Below, in pieces: positions 1-8,966 of a stretch of DNA of 64,000 bases. The position numbers and the translations under genes are program-made. Numbering within the stretch: position 1 is the first letter of the stretch; each line of letters begins with the position of its first letter. The DNA lies in NCBI RefSeq assembly GCF_009909145.1, contig NZ_JAAAPJ010000003.1:248001-312000 (forward strand), given 5' to 3'. The stretch comes from Corallococcus silvisoli. Lineage in GTDB: Bacteria; Myxococcota; Myxococcia; Myxococcales; Myxococcaceae. A model generated the notes under the pieces. That model had not been told where the DNA came from and made no database searches. It saw only the letters and a list, made by a program, of their open reading frames with translations.

Positions 1-179
1 TCCCGCTCCACTCGCACCACGGGCACCGGCGCCTCCGGGGAGAGCCGTGACGCGGTGCCATGCCAGTAGCGGTCCAGCATCACGTCCCCGACCACCAGCA
101 CCCGGGCGGACGCCAAGGCGGCGAGCCGCGCCTCGAGCGTGTCCCCTGCCGGGGAGTCCATTTCCAAGGGCAGGCTCAT
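1..179 (-). CDS. rfaE1: RfaE/HldE-type heptose-7-phosphate kinase, N-terminal part (runs off left edge)
   Basis: Only the first ~59 codons are in the window. The translation starts [13 protein letters not shown] and contains [17 protein letters not shown] followed by [14 protein letters not shown], the N-terminal signature of the ribokinase-type domain of RfaE/HldE, which phosphorylates D-glycero-D-manno-heptose 7-phosphate in the cytoplasm for ADP-heptose and LPS core synthesis. Whether the cytidylyltransferase half (as in bifunctional HldE) follows cannot be seen. The ATG at 179 overlaps the TGA of the upstream gene by 4 nt (ATGA), so the two are probably translationally coupled. The family call is firm; the mono- versus bifunctional form is open. 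Confidence 0.85.
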   Translation of the reverse strand, partial: MSLPLEMDSPAGDTLEARLAALASARVLVVGDVMLDRYWHGTASRLSPEAPVPVVRVER

Positions 180-1714
180 GGCCGGACTCCCGCGAGCACC
201 CTGGCATGGGCCGCGCGGCCCTGATGGAAGCGCGGCAGGTAGACATCACGCAGGAAGGCGCGAGTGCCAGGCAGGTCGTCCCCTGGAGCAGGGGCGTGCT
301 GGAAGGAGCCGTCCGCGGCGAAGTACTCGGGGAGGGGCGGCGTCCCGTCGTACAGGTCGCTGGCCTGGAGCGCCTCCGTCATGCGCCGGTTGCAGGTGGA
401 GATGCGGTCGCGGATCAGCTCCGGCCAGTGACGCCACAGCGGCAGTTCGTCCCAGAGCGGGAGCAGGCGGTACGAGAGGGCCAGCAGGTGCTTCGCGTGC
501 GGGTAGAACTCCGCGAGCCGGCGATAGCCCTCCTCGCGCGTGGCCCCCTCGTCGACGATGCCTTGGAGCAAGCCCCGGTAGAAGCCGAACAGGTCCTCGA
601 AGTTGTCGCAGTCCTTGAGGACGAACGGGTCGACCGTGTCCGCCTTCAGCCGCGCGCGGACATCGAAGAAGGCCGAAGCGAACTCGCTGGCGTGGTCCTG
701 TCTCAGGCCTTCCCCAGGCCGCAACGTTCCCCGCTGACGCTTGAGGCCGTAGCGCAAGGTTCCCAGGCACGCGAGCGCCCTGGAGCTGGCCAGCGCCCTC
801 CACGCCGTCCTCAGGAACACGCCCATGTAGACGCTGGAGTCCTTCGCGCTCCGCAGGTCATCCAGGCGTGACAGGCCGCGCAATCCCTCGCGCGTGAAGA
901 CAAGCAGGTTCGGGTCCTTGACGTCGAACACCCGCGAGCCGTCGGGGCCGTCGCGGGTGACGAGCGACTCGTAATAGTTGCCCAGGAACAGCTCCGGCGT
1001 CCCGTCCGGAAACACCCGCTGCTTCGCGCCCACGTTGAGGATGAGCTGGTGCGCGTCCAGGTCCGGCTCCATCAGCCAGGGGAAGACGTCGTAGGCGAGG
1101 ACGATGTCCCCCGCGCACCACACGAGCGCGTCGCCATCCCTCGCCTCCAGCGGCTCCACGGCGCTCCGCACGGAGTGGAAGAAGGAGAGGTGCTTCGGAT
1201 CCTCCGGGACGAAGAGCAGCTTCTCGGGGGCGTCGATGACGCGCGCTTCGAGCAGGTAGTCCCGCATCACCTCCACCACCCGCCCGACCTCGGCGGATCC
1301 GTAGACGCTGACCTGAACCCCACAGGTCGCGAAGTGGAGGATGGGCAACGCGATGACGGGAACGGTGTCGAGCACCGGGTAGAGGAACTTCAGGTCATCG
1401 ATGCCGCCCTCCCGGGTCCGCTCCATCCGCGTCGCCGCCAGCCGCACGGGGGCGCGGAGCGTGAGGCCCGCCTGCTGGTCGCGCATCCGCTGGTGGGCCA
1501 CGAGGCGCTTCTCGACGACGCACTCCAGCGCCGCTTCTCGCGACGGGAACAGCTCATGGCTCGCGGAGATGGCGACATGCCGCGCGGGCCGGAGCGCCGC
1601 CCGCGCCCCCGTCTCCTCCGAAGCGTCGGCCCAAGCCACCCGCCGACGGACGGAAGACGTGCGCCCGAGCGCCCCCGGGAGCTTCAGCGTCGTCTGCGAT
1701 TGCATGGCACCCAT
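176..1714 (-). CDS. Unrecognised protein with sugar-nucleotidyltransferase-like features, coupled to heptose kinase
   Basis: About 512 residues and no family named with certainty. Around residues 110-260 there are alternating hydrophobic strands, a stretch [20 protein letters not shown] and a later [15 protein letters not shown]. This resembles a Rossmann-like nucleotidyltransferase core, in which an acidic GD pair binds metal-NTP. The rest is charged and helical, with no signal peptide or membrane segment. The 4-nt overlap with the downstream heptose-kinase gene makes a role in nucleotide-sugar or LPS-core metabolism likely (inference from context). Start is uncertain: ATG 1714 follows a GGGGGG run; ATG 1705, 1750 and 1813 are alternatives. 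The opening ~40 residues look non-conserved. Confidence 0.6.
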   Translation of the reverse strand: MGAMQSQTTLKLPGALGRTSSVRRRVAWADASEETGARAALRPARHVAISASHELFPSREAALECVVEKRLVAHQRMRDQQAGLTLRAPVRLAATRMERTREGGIDDLKFLYPVLDTVPVIALPILHFATCGVQVSVYGSAEVGRVVEVMRDYLLEARVIDAPEKLLFVPEDPKHLSFFHSVRSAVEPLEARDGDALVWCAGDIVLAYDVFPWLMEPDLDAHQLILNVGAKQRVFPDGTPELFLGNYYESLVTRDGPDGSRVFDVKDPNLLVFTREGLRGLSRLDDLRSAKDSSVYMGVFLRTAWRALASSRALACLGTLRYGLKRQRGTLRPGEGLRQDHASEFASAFFDVRARLKADTVDPFVLKDCDNFEDLFGFYRGLLQGIVDEGATREEGYRRLAEFYPHAKHLLALSYRLLPLWDELPLWRHWPELIRDRISTCNRRMTEALQASDLYDGTPPLPEYFAADGSFQHAPAPGDDLPGTRAFLRDVYLPRFHQGRAAHARVLAGVRP

Positions 1715-1967
1715 CCAGGTGTGGCCCCCCACCAGCGCCGAGCCGGTCATCCCCCCATGAGCAACCCGAGTGCCATTCCCTGGCAGCCACCGAAAGCGTC
1801 TGATTCCGCCCACTTGGCTTCAGGACGGACGCGCAAGCCAAAGACTGGCGTCACCGCGCGACGCGCGCGCGTCATCCAGGAACGCACCCCCTGGGCCGAC
1901 GCGATGGCCGCCGCGGGGAACAGGGCCGGAGTAGGCTGCCGGGCTCACGCCACCGGGAGTCTCCACC

Positions 1968-3611
1968 ATGGTCCGGAGTCTTGGCCTTCTCTGCGTCGTC
2001 GTTTGCCTCGCATCCGGTTGCTCGGAGGATCCTCCCGAAGGGGGTGGCCCCCAATCCCAGGCGGATGGTGGCACCTCGGAGTGCGAGGCCTTCGGCCGCT
2101 TCGGCGCACCGGGTACGACCTTCACGCTGCCGCCGCCTGGCGCGACGGGCGAGCTCTACATCCCAGATGTGCAGGCGCGCTTCCCGGAGGTGGACTGGAG
2201 CAAGCTGGACCGGCTCTATATCCGCGCGGGGCGCTACACGGTCCTCAACCTGGGCAACCTGCCGGAGCGGTCCGCCAGCAGGCCGCTGGTCATCACCAAC
2301 ACGGGTGGGCAGGTGGTCATCCGGCCTGAACCCGGGAGCACCCAGGGCTACATCTGGGCCATCAACGGCGGCTCCCATTGGATCCTCACCGGACGGTATG
2401 ACCCGGACTCCGGAACGGGCGACGCGAACTTCCCGGGCCATCGCTGCGGCGCGTACGCGACGTCCCGGGGGCGCTACGGGATTCTGAGCGATGACCTCTT
2501 CCTGAACGGCAGCCACATGGGGCTGGGCATCGGCGGCGCGCACGCCTTCGAGCTGGAGTACCTGGAGATCACCCGGTCGGGCTTCGCGGGACTGCGCATC
2601 AACCGCTCCGCGGGGAGCGACGGGAAGGTGCCGCCCCTGGATGACATTCAGCTTCACGACCTCTACATCCATGACACGGCCAGCGAGGCCATCTACTTCG
2701 GTTCGACGCAGGGCGCGCCCACGCCGCTCGGCTCCAACCTGAAGGTCTACAACAACCGCCTCGTGCGCACGGGGACGGAGTCCTTGCAGATCCAGAACCT
2801 GGGCGACGGCACCGAGGTGCACCACAACGTCTTCGCCTTCGGCGCCATCGACTGGCGCGCGGCCTTCGACCGCTACCAGGACAACAACTCCCAGGCGCAG
2901 GTGCGAGGCGGCCACATCCGCTTCCACCACAACGTCTTCGTGGGCGGCGCGAGCACCCTGCTCAACTTCTTCGCGCAGGCGGAGACCGGAGACCTGCCGC
3001 TGAACGTCGAGTTCACGGACAACTCCTTCGCGGACACGCTCTCGCTGGGCGTCTATCTGGGCGGCAGCTCCGGGGCCGGAGCGACATTCCTCTGGGAGCG
3101 CAACGCGTTCCGAGGGCTCGACTTTGGCTATGCCAGCGTCTACCCGGACGCCACGGACCCGGGCGTCGTCTTTGGCAAGTCGGGCGCCATCACTTCGCCC
3201 GTGACGTTCAAGGACAACCGATGGGAGGGCGGGCGCAAGCTCATCTCAGGCCTGACGGGAGGCACCGGGACGGTGGGCTCGGTGACGGCCACCGGCAACG
3301 TGAATGGCCCCGTGCCCGTGTTGAACTTCGTCGACACGGGGCTGCCCGCGGGGGCGAGCGCGAGGCGGTTGGAGATGTGGACGGACCGCGCCACCCTGGC
3401 GCCCGGCTCGCCCGAGGTGACGTACGCGGCGGGGGCCCTGGTGATGCACGACGGGCAGCTCTACCGGGCGCGCACCCAGAACACGAACAAGCCGCCCCCG
3501 CAGAACGCCACCGTCTGGGAGCCGCTGTCGCTTCCCGTGGATGACCTGCGCACCGCGCCGGGAACCGAGTGGGCGGAGCGCGGCGTGGGCCTCCTGGACG
3601 TCGTGCGCTAG
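1968..3611 (+). CDS. Secreted lipoprotein with right-handed parallel beta-helix and a C-terminal carbohydrate-binding-like module
   Basis: 547 residues. The N-terminus MVRSLGLLCVVVCLASGC is a type II signal peptide with lipobox LASGC, so the mature protein is probably lipid-anchored. Residues ~50-450 have repeating short strands with Asn/His turns (LHDLYIHD, VHHNVFAFG, RFHHNVFVGG), typical of pectate-lyase/NosD-type parallel beta-helices that often bind or cleave polysaccharide. Near residues 480-520 the pattern Y-A-A-G-A-L-V then LYRA, three prolines and a Trp resembles small chitin-binding modules (CBM5/12-like). The gene stands alone, divergent from the nucleotidyltransferase-like gene and convergent with the hydrolase gene. 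Substrate and enzymatic activity are not determined; a pure binding role is possible. Confidence 0.8.
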   Translation: MVRSLGLLCVVVCLASGCSEDPPEGGGPQSQADGGTSECEAFGRFGAPGTTFTLPPPGATGELYIPDVQARFPEVDWSKLDRLYIRAGRYTVLNLGNLPERSASRPLVITNTGGQVVIRPEPGSTQGYIWAINGGSHWILTGRYDPDSGTGDANFPGHRCGAYATSRGRYGILSDDLFLNGSHMGLGIGGAHAFELEYLEITRSGFAGLRINRSAGSDGKVPPLDDIQLHDLYIHDTASEAIYFGSTQGAPTPLGSNLKVYNNRLVRTGTESLQIQNLGDGTEVHHNVFAFGAIDWRAAFDRYQDNNSQAQVRGGHIRFHHNVFVGGASTLLNFFAQAETGDLPLNVEFTDNSFADTLSLGVYLGGSSGAGATFLWERNAFRGLDFGYASVYPDATDPGVVFGKSGAITSPVTFKDNRWEGGRKLISGLTGGTGTVGSVTATGNVNGPVPVLNFVDTGLPAGASARRLEMWTDRATLAPGSPEVTYAAGALVMHDGQLYRARTQNTNKPPPQNATVWEPLSLPVDDLRTAPGTEWAERGVGLLDVVR

Positions 3612-3639
3612 TCGCGAGGCGCCACGCCCGGAGGAAGGC

Positions 3640-4752
3640 TCACCCCGCGCGGGGCTGGAACTCCAGCGCCTCGCGCAGCACCGGGTAGGTGTCCTCGGCG
3701 GCGGTGCTGCCCATGAAGGTGTCCAGGTGGCCGTAGCCCGCGAGCATGCGGCGCTGGTAGTAGCGCGCGCCGTTCGCCTCGCGCAGCCACGTGAAGGTCC
3801 GCTCCGTGGACGACGGCAGATAGGTGCGGTTCTGCTCGCTGGAGACGAACGTGATGGGCCGCTTGAAGGGCTCCGGATCCAGGTAGTCCGGCGGGCGGGC
3901 CTGCCCGTAGCGCAGCAGGTTGGCCGCCCGGCCGAAGTCGAACCGCACCGCGTGCCCGCTCCGGGCCATCTGCCCCAGGTGGCGGAACGTCAGCAGGTTG
4001 CAGCGGCCGAACTGCTCCTCCAGCCGCGCGTGCGTCTGCGCGTTGAGCCGCGCGTGCCGGTAGAGCCGGCCGTACATGAAGGACAGCCGGTGGCACACCG
4101 GGCTGTCGCACTCCATGCGGAGCAGGCCCGCGACCCTGGTGAAGGCCGCCTGGAACAGCGGCGTGCGGGACGCATCATCCGGGGTGAGCGAGTCCAGCCC
4201 CGCGTCCAGCAGCTCCGGCACCCGCAGCATCGCCTTGAGGCGCGTGGAGGCCGGCGTGTCGTGGTGCAGCGCCACCTGCGACGCCACCACCCCGCGCACG
4301 TCCGGCAGGTGCCCCGCGGCCAGCGCCATGAAGAACGCCACCGACCCCGCGCAGTGCACCACCGCCTGCACCGACTCCGCGCCGGTGATTTCGCGCACGT
4401 GCCGCACCGCCGCGGGCATGTCGTGGTCCGCCGCGTCGTCCAGCGTGAACTGGCGCAGGGGCAGCTGCACGCTGGCCCGCCAGTCCAACAGCCACGTGTC
4501 GTAGCCGTGGCGCACCAGGTGCTGGACGAAGTTCTCCCGGAGCGTGGGCAGCATGAACATGCCGCTCCACACGCCCGCGCCGTGCACCAGCAGCACCGGC
4601 CCCTTGGTTCCCCCCACGAAGCGGGTGAGCCGCAGGGGGACGCCATCGCCCGCGAGGAAGTCGTACCGCTCCGCCACCGGCAGGCCGCCGCGCGTGAGGT
4701 CCTGGGAGAGCGTCCGCGACACCGCCGCGCCGCTCCGGTAGTCAAAAGCCAT
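3640..4752 (-). CDS. Alpha/beta hydrolase of the GMC-oxidoreductase-associated type, Cys at nucleophile position
   Basis: 370 residues. The fold is shown by the oxyanion-region motif GPVLLVHGAGVWSG (~residues 50-65), a nucleophile-elbow-like segment VVHCAGSVAF, and a C-terminal GYGHLDTFMG with the likely catalytic His. At the elbow the position normally held by Ser is Cys134 (V-H-C-A-G). The segment LPSSTERTF with the YGHLD motif matches hydrolases found beside or fused to cholesterol-oxidase-like flavoenzymes. The ATG lies inside the 3' end of the upstream GMC gene (11-nt overlap), so the two are probably translationally coupled. It may act on the sterol, ester or lactone made by the oxidoreductases (inference). 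No signal peptide is seen. Confidence 0.85.
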   Translation of the reverse strand: MAFDYRSGAAVSRTLSQDLTRGGLPVAERYDFLAGDGVPLRLTRFVGGTKGPVLLVHGAGVWSGMFMLPTLRENFVQHLVRHGYDTWLLDWRASVQLPLRQFTLDDAADHDMPAAVRHVREITGAESVQAVVHCAGSVAFFMALAAGHLPDVRGVVASQVALHHDTPASTRLKAMLRVPELLDAGLDSLTPDDASRTPLFQAAFTRVAGLLRMECDSPVCHRLSFMYGRLYRHARLNAQTHARLEEQFGRCNLLTFRHLGQMARSGHAVRFDFGRAANLLRYGQARPPDYLDPEPFKRPITFVSSEQNRTYLPSSTERTFTWLREANGARYYQRRMLAGYGHLDTFMGSTAAEDTYPVLREALEFQPRAG

Positions 4753-6289
4753 GGGCCACCGCCTCCACGATGCGCTCGGCCACCGCGCTGAGGGTCATCA
4801 CCGGATGGAAACCGATGGACGTGGGGATGACGGAGCCATCCGCCACGTACAGTCCCGGGTAGTTGAACACTTCGCCCTCCTTGGACACCACGCCCTGGGC
4901 CGGTGACTCCGCCAGGTGCGCGCCACCCAGCGAGTGCACCGTGAAGGGCCGGCGGAACAGCTCCCAGGTGGCGAGCGGCGCGAAGGTGCCCCCGTACTGG
5001 GACGCCAGCTCCCGCATCGCGCCCGTCATCCGCGCCACCAGCTCCGCGTTCTCGCGGGCGTAGTCCCACTCGATGTCCAGGTGCTCGCCCTTGAGCCCCA
5101 TGCGCCCGTTGGCGTTGTCCTGGCCAATGGCGAACAGGTTGCTCGTGCGCGCGGGGTCCACCCCGTGGCCCAGGGGCTTGCTGAAGAGCCCCTTGCTGAA
5201 GGCGCCATGCATCAGCGGCCACAGCTTCGTCCACAGCGGCCCGGCCACGCCGCCCAGCGGGCCCAGCTGGGCCTGCCCCAGCCCCGCGAGCACCGCCGTG
5301 GCGGGCTTGTTGAAGGTGGCCGTCACCAGCGTGAAGCGGGGCGCGGCGTCGAAGAAGCGCATCACGGTGGCCACGTCCGGTCCCACCCACGGCAGGATTT
5401 CGTCGCGGCTGCCGTGCAGCGAGCCCAGGAAATCACCGTTGCCGGAGTACCCGTGCCCCAGGCGGGCGCTCACCAGGGGCAGCGTGCGGGCCCGGTCTCG
5501 GCTGCGCAGCAGGATCTCCACCGTGCCCAGCGCCCCGGCGGACAGCACCACGCGCCGCCCCTCCACGGACGCCTTCTCCCCGGTGGCGAGGTCCCGGTAG
5601 TGCACCCGGTAGCCGTCCGCGACGCGCTGCACGTGGGACACCGACAGGCCCGGCCACACCGTGGCGCCCAGCTTCTCCGCGCGCGCCAGGTAGGTGAGGT
5701 CCAGGGTGTTCTTGGCGCCGTGCTGGCAGCCGAACTCGCACTCCGCGCAGAGCTGACACGCCTTGCGGCCGGGCGCGGAGGGCTCCGTCCAGGACACCGC
5801 CTCCGGTGGGTCGAACGTCTGGCGGCCCATGCGTCCGGCGGCCTGCTGGAACAGGTCTCGCTTGCGCAGCGGGAGGGACGCGGGGAAGGGCTTCACGTCC
5901 AGCTCGCGCGCCACCTTGTCGTAGTACGGGTCCAGCGCCTCGCGGCTGAAGCCCCGGGGCCAGCGCGGGTGGTCGAAGACGATGGGGTCCGGCCGCACGT
6001 GCACGTTGGCGTAGATGAGGGACCCGCCGCCCACGCCGCTCGCCGTCACCGTGCCGATGCCGGACAGGAAGCGCACATCGTAGAGCCCCCGCGCCTCCGG
6101 CCGCGACGGGTGGTGCCAGAGCAGCTCGTCCGCGCGGGTGACGTCGCGGGGGAACTGGCCTGGAGCGTACCGGCGGCCCCGCTCCAGCACTGCCACGGTG
6201 CGGCCCGCCTGCGACAGCCGGAGCGCGGCGATGGAGCCCCCGAAGCCGGACCCCACCACCACCACGTCGTACCGCTTCGCGATCGCCAC
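4742..6289 (-). CDS. GMC-family FAD oxidoreductase, cholesterol-oxidase-like
   Basis: About 515 residues from GTG 6289, which follows GGGGAGGG at good spacing; the frame is open much further upstream but that part overlaps the preceding gene and is rejected. The N-terminal dinucleotide-binding motif is VVVVGSGFGGS (residues ~9-19). SGVGGGSLIYANVH is the GMC signature-1-like loop, and a C-terminal segment with HSLGGAH and YVADGSVIPTSIG holds the FAD/active-site region, as in cholesterol oxidases. A cysteine cluster CQLCAECEFGC (C-x2-C-x2-C-x3-C, ~residues 180-190) could bind a metal or Fe-S centre. Middle gene of a three-gene operon: 17 nt after the longer GMC gene and overlapping the hydrolase gene. 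Substrate unknown; a sterol or other alcohol is plausible. Confidence 0.9.
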   Translation of the reverse strand: MAIAKRYDVVVVGSGFGGSIAALRLSQAGRTVAVLERGRRYAPGQFPRDVTRADELLWHHPSRPEARGLYDVRFLSGIGTVTASGVGGGSLIYANVHVRPDPIVFDHPRWPRGFSREALDPYYDKVARELDVKPFPASLPLRKRDLFQQAAGRMGRQTFDPPEAVSWTEPSAPGRKACQLCAECEFGCQHGAKNTLDLTYLARAEKLGATVWPGLSVSHVQRVADGYRVHYRDLATGEKASVEGRRVVLSAGALGTVEILLRSRDRARTLPLVSARLGHGYSGNGDFLGSLHGSRDEILPWVGPDVATVMRFFDAAPRFTLVTATFNKPATAVLAGLGQAQLGPLGGVAGPLWTKLWPLMHGAFSKGLFSKPLGHGVDPARTSNLFAIGQDNANGRMGLKGEHLDIEWDYARENAELVARMTGAMRELASQYGGTFAPLATWELFRRPFTVHSLGGAHLAESPAQGVVSKEGEVFNYPGLYVADGSVIPTSIGFHPVMTLSAVAERIVEAVAHGF

Positions 6290-6306
6290 GATGTGCCGCC
6301 CTCCCC

Positions 6307-8673
6307 TCAGTCGAACTTCGCGCGGGCGAAGACGTCCCAGAGCGTGCCCATGAACATGCCGCCAAAGCGCCGCAGCGCGTCCGCCTGCTTGAGCGGCGAG
6401 GACGTGCCCAGCACCGAGAACGTGGTGAGCTGCTGGAGGAAGTCCGGCAGGTGCAGGCGGATGATGCCGGTGGAGACGACGGGCCCGGAGCGCTCGTGCC
6501 CCTTGCGCACCACCGCGTAGAGCGTGGACGTGTCGCTCCACACGTCGAAGCCCGCGTCGTCGTGGACCTCCTTGTAGCCATCCAGCAGGTACGGCTGGCC
6601 GTCCGCGCCGGTGAAGGGCAGCAGGTACAGCATCCGCCGCTCGTAGAAGCGCTCCGTGCCCACGAAGAGGTTGAAGACGCCGTTCTCTACCGACGCGCCC
6701 CCGGGGGGCGTGAGCCCGCGCACGTGCAGCGTGCCCTGCACGATGCCGCCGTGGGACTCCTGCGCGAGGAAGCGGTCCAGGTTGGGCAGCGTGATGGTGA
6801 CGACGAACTCCGCCACCTGGCCCCCGCGCTGGCCCGCCCGCGCCGCCCCGTTGAAGTCGTCCGCGGGCTGATGGCCCGGCTGGAGGTAGCCCTTCATCCG
6901 CTCCGTGAAGCGCAGCCCCACCACCGGCGTGGGCGAGGCCACCGTGCCGCCCGGCGGCACCACCACGTCGCCCAGCGGATCCGTCCCCGGCATCACGGGG
7001 GAGGAAGGCGGCTCCACCTCCGGCATCATCCGCAGGCTCACGCGCGGAGGGGCGCCGCGTGGCGGGGAGGACGTCCCGGGCGCGCGCTCCGGCGCCACCC
7101 AGCCCGGCGCCTCCTTCAGCTCGCGGATGAGCCGCTCCACGTTGCGCTCGGCCACCGCGGCGATGCTGGCGGACGGGTTGACGCCGATGCCCACCGGCAG
7201 CGCCGCGCCGTCGAACACGTACAGGCCGGGGTAGCCGTGCACCTCTCCGTCGGGCGTGAGGACGCCGTACGCCGGCTCCTCCGCCATCGCGCAGCCGCCC
7301 AGGTTGTGCACCGACACCGGCAGGTGCAGCCGCTCCCACAGCGGGTTGTACGCGGCGCGCGTGCCCAGCGCCCGGGCCACGTCCTCGCAGAGCTGTTCCT
7401 GCGTGCGGTACAGCGGCAGGTTCGCGGGCACGTCCCACTGCACCTGGAGCTCGCGCGTGAGGGGCGACAGCGACAGCCGGCCGTTGGACTTGTCCCGGCC
7501 CATGGCCAGGAACACCGCCTGGAAGCGGCCGCGCTCGTTCTCGATGGAGGCCATCTCCTTCGAGCGCGTGCGCAGCACCTTCACCAGCTCCCGCTGGAGC
7601 AGGTCCGCCGGCAGCGTCAGCGCGCGGTCGGGATCCATGGCGAGCATCAGCCCCGCCGCCTGCGCCGGGTGTCCGCCCTCCTGGAAGAGGAACCAGGTCT
7701 TGTCCTTCCCCTGCCCCTCATCCACCACCATGCCGGTGGTGATGGTGGGGCCCACCGCGGGGTCCCATGGCTCCTTCGTGTCGAAGGCGAAGGCGAGGAA
7801 GTCCCCGTTGGCGGAATAGCGCGCCCCCAGCCGCGCGCTCAGGTCCGGCAGCGTGCCGTGGACGTCCCGGGCGCGCAGCAGCAGCTCCGTGGTGTTCACC
7901 GCGCCCGCGCACAGGAAGACGCGGCGGGCGTCCACCGTGCACTGCCTGCCCGCGTTCGCGTGGTCGGTGTAGGTGACGCGGTAGCCCGGCGACAGCGGCT
8001 CGATGCGCGTCACCTCCGCCTGCGTCGTCACCTCCGCGCCCAGCTGTTCGGCGCGGGCCAGGTAGTTCAGGTCCAGCGTGTTCTTCGCGCGGCGGTTGCA
8101 GCCGATGTCGCACTCGCCACAGTAGTTGCACCCCTCCTGGAGGACACCGAACTTGTTCGGCAGGGGCTCGCCCGCGGGGGCGAAGCGCACGGCCAGGTTC
8201 GGATGGAAGAACTGCGCCTCGCGGCCCAGCTTCTTCGCCACCTCCCGCATCCGCTGCGTCTTCGTCGGCAGGCCGCGCGCGGAGGCGGTGATGGGCTGCA
8301 CGTCCAGCATGTGCGCCACCAGGTCGTAGTAGGGGTCCAGCGCCTCCCGGCCGTAGCCCTCCGGCCACCCCGACGCGAACACCTCCGGCGGAGGCCGCAG
8401 GTGCACGTTGGCGTAGATGAGCGAGCCGCCGCCGTACCCCGCGGCCTGCACGATGCTCATCCCCTTGAGCAGCTTGATGTCGAAGAGCCCCTGGCGGTGC
8501 TGCCACAGCCAGCCGTTGCGGGGATCCTCGAAGTCGCGCGGGAAGCTGCCCTTGGGATAGCGCAGGCCGCGTTCAAGCACGCGCACGCCCAGGCCGGCCT
8601 GCGCGAGGCGACAGGCCGCCACCGCGCCACCAAACCCCGTGCCAATGACCAGGGTGTCGTATGCCGGTGCCAT
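6307..8673 (-). CDS. GMC-family FAD oxidoreductase with extra C-terminal domain, cholesterol-oxidase-like
   Basis: 788 residues. The first ~540 form a GMC oxidoreductase: TLVIGTGFGGAV (FAD-binding), GGGSLIYANVHLRPP, a CNYCGECDIGC cluster (same C-x2-C-x2-C-x3-C spacing as its neighbour) and the C-terminal VHNLGGCAM/YVFDGAALPVGIG region. After a Pro-rich linker (~545-590) comes a ~200-residue domain starting GLRFTERMKGYL, a tail found on some cholesterol-oxidase-like proteins whose role I do not know. The start ATG follows GGAGGGGGAAC. First gene of the operon with the shorter GMC enzyme and the Cys hydrolase. Two GMC enzymes side by side suggest successive oxidations or different substrates (inference). 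Confidence 0.9.
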   Translation of the reverse strand: MAPAYDTLVIGTGFGGAVAACRLAQAGLGVRVLERGLRYPKGSFPRDFEDPRNGWLWQHRQGLFDIKLLKGMSIVQAAGYGGGSLIYANVHLRPPPEVFASGWPEGYGREALDPYYDLVAHMLDVQPITASARGLPTKTQRMREVAKKLGREAQFFHPNLAVRFAPAGEPLPNKFGVLQEGCNYCGECDIGCNRRAKNTLDLNYLARAEQLGAEVTTQAEVTRIEPLSPGYRVTYTDHANAGRQCTVDARRVFLCAGAVNTTELLLRARDVHGTLPDLSARLGARYSANGDFLAFAFDTKEPWDPAVGPTITTGMVVDEGQGKDKTWFLFQEGGHPAQAAGLMLAMDPDRALTLPADLLQRELVKVLRTRSKEMASIENERGRFQAVFLAMGRDKSNGRLSLSPLTRELQVQWDVPANLPLYRTQEQLCEDVARALGTRAAYNPLWERLHLPVSVHNLGGCAMAEEPAYGVLTPDGEVHGYPGLYVFDGAALPVGIGVNPSASIAAVAERNVERLIRELKEAPGWVAPERAPGTSSPPRGAPPRVSLRMMPEVEPPSSPVMPGTDPLGDVVVPPGGTVASPTPVVGLRFTERMKGYLQPGHQPADDFNGAARAGQRGGQVAEFVVTITLPNLDRFLAQESHGGIVQGTLHVRGLTPPGGASVENGVFNLFVGTERFYERRMLYLLPFTGADGQPYLLDGYKEVHDDAGFDVWSDTSTLYAVVRKGHERSGPVVSTGIIRLHLPDFLQQLTTFSVLGTSSPLKQADALRRFGGMFMGTLWDVFARAKFD

Positions 8674-8690
8674 GTTCCCCCTCCGGGTGC

Positions 8691-8711
8691 GATCCCTGGG
8701 GAGCAGGGATC
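8691..8711 (-). promoter_or_regulatory. Perfect 8-bp inverted repeat upstream of the GMC operon
   Basis: GATCCCTG, a 5-nt spacer and CAGGGATC form a perfect dyad 17 nt before the operon's ATG, just upstream of its ribosome binding site. This position suits either an operator for a dimeric regulator or a hairpin in the mRNA leader. No regulator gene lies next to the operon, so neither is proven. The rest of the interval to the divergent kinase gene (about 8712-8966) shows no convincing ORF or clear promoter hexamers. Confidence 0.4.
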
Positions 8712-8966
8712 AGGCGCACGACCCGGGAACGTCCAGGAAAGGACGGACCCGACTCTACAACGGGCCCCTGTCGTTTCCTTGAGGCCCACCTCCCGGGTGG
8801 AGCACCCTTTCTCCCTCTAGAGAAACGGATTTCCTGACCAGCACGGATACATGGACGCGCCCGCCCCACGGAGGCGGTTCGCGGGAGACCGGACACCGGG
8901 TGGGACCCCAGGGCATGCGACGGACTTCCGTCCCCCCGTTACCATCACTGCAAAACGAGCTTTTCA

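Noticed and set aside
1814..1841. Dyad TTGGCTT…AAGCCAA between the first two divergent genes
   Set aside because: Seven-bp arms with a 14-nt spacer and no promoter elements beside it; could be chance.
3642..3655. Palindrome CCCCGCGCGGGG at the end of the hydrolase gene
   Set aside because: No loop and inside coding sequence; likely a by-product of GC richness.
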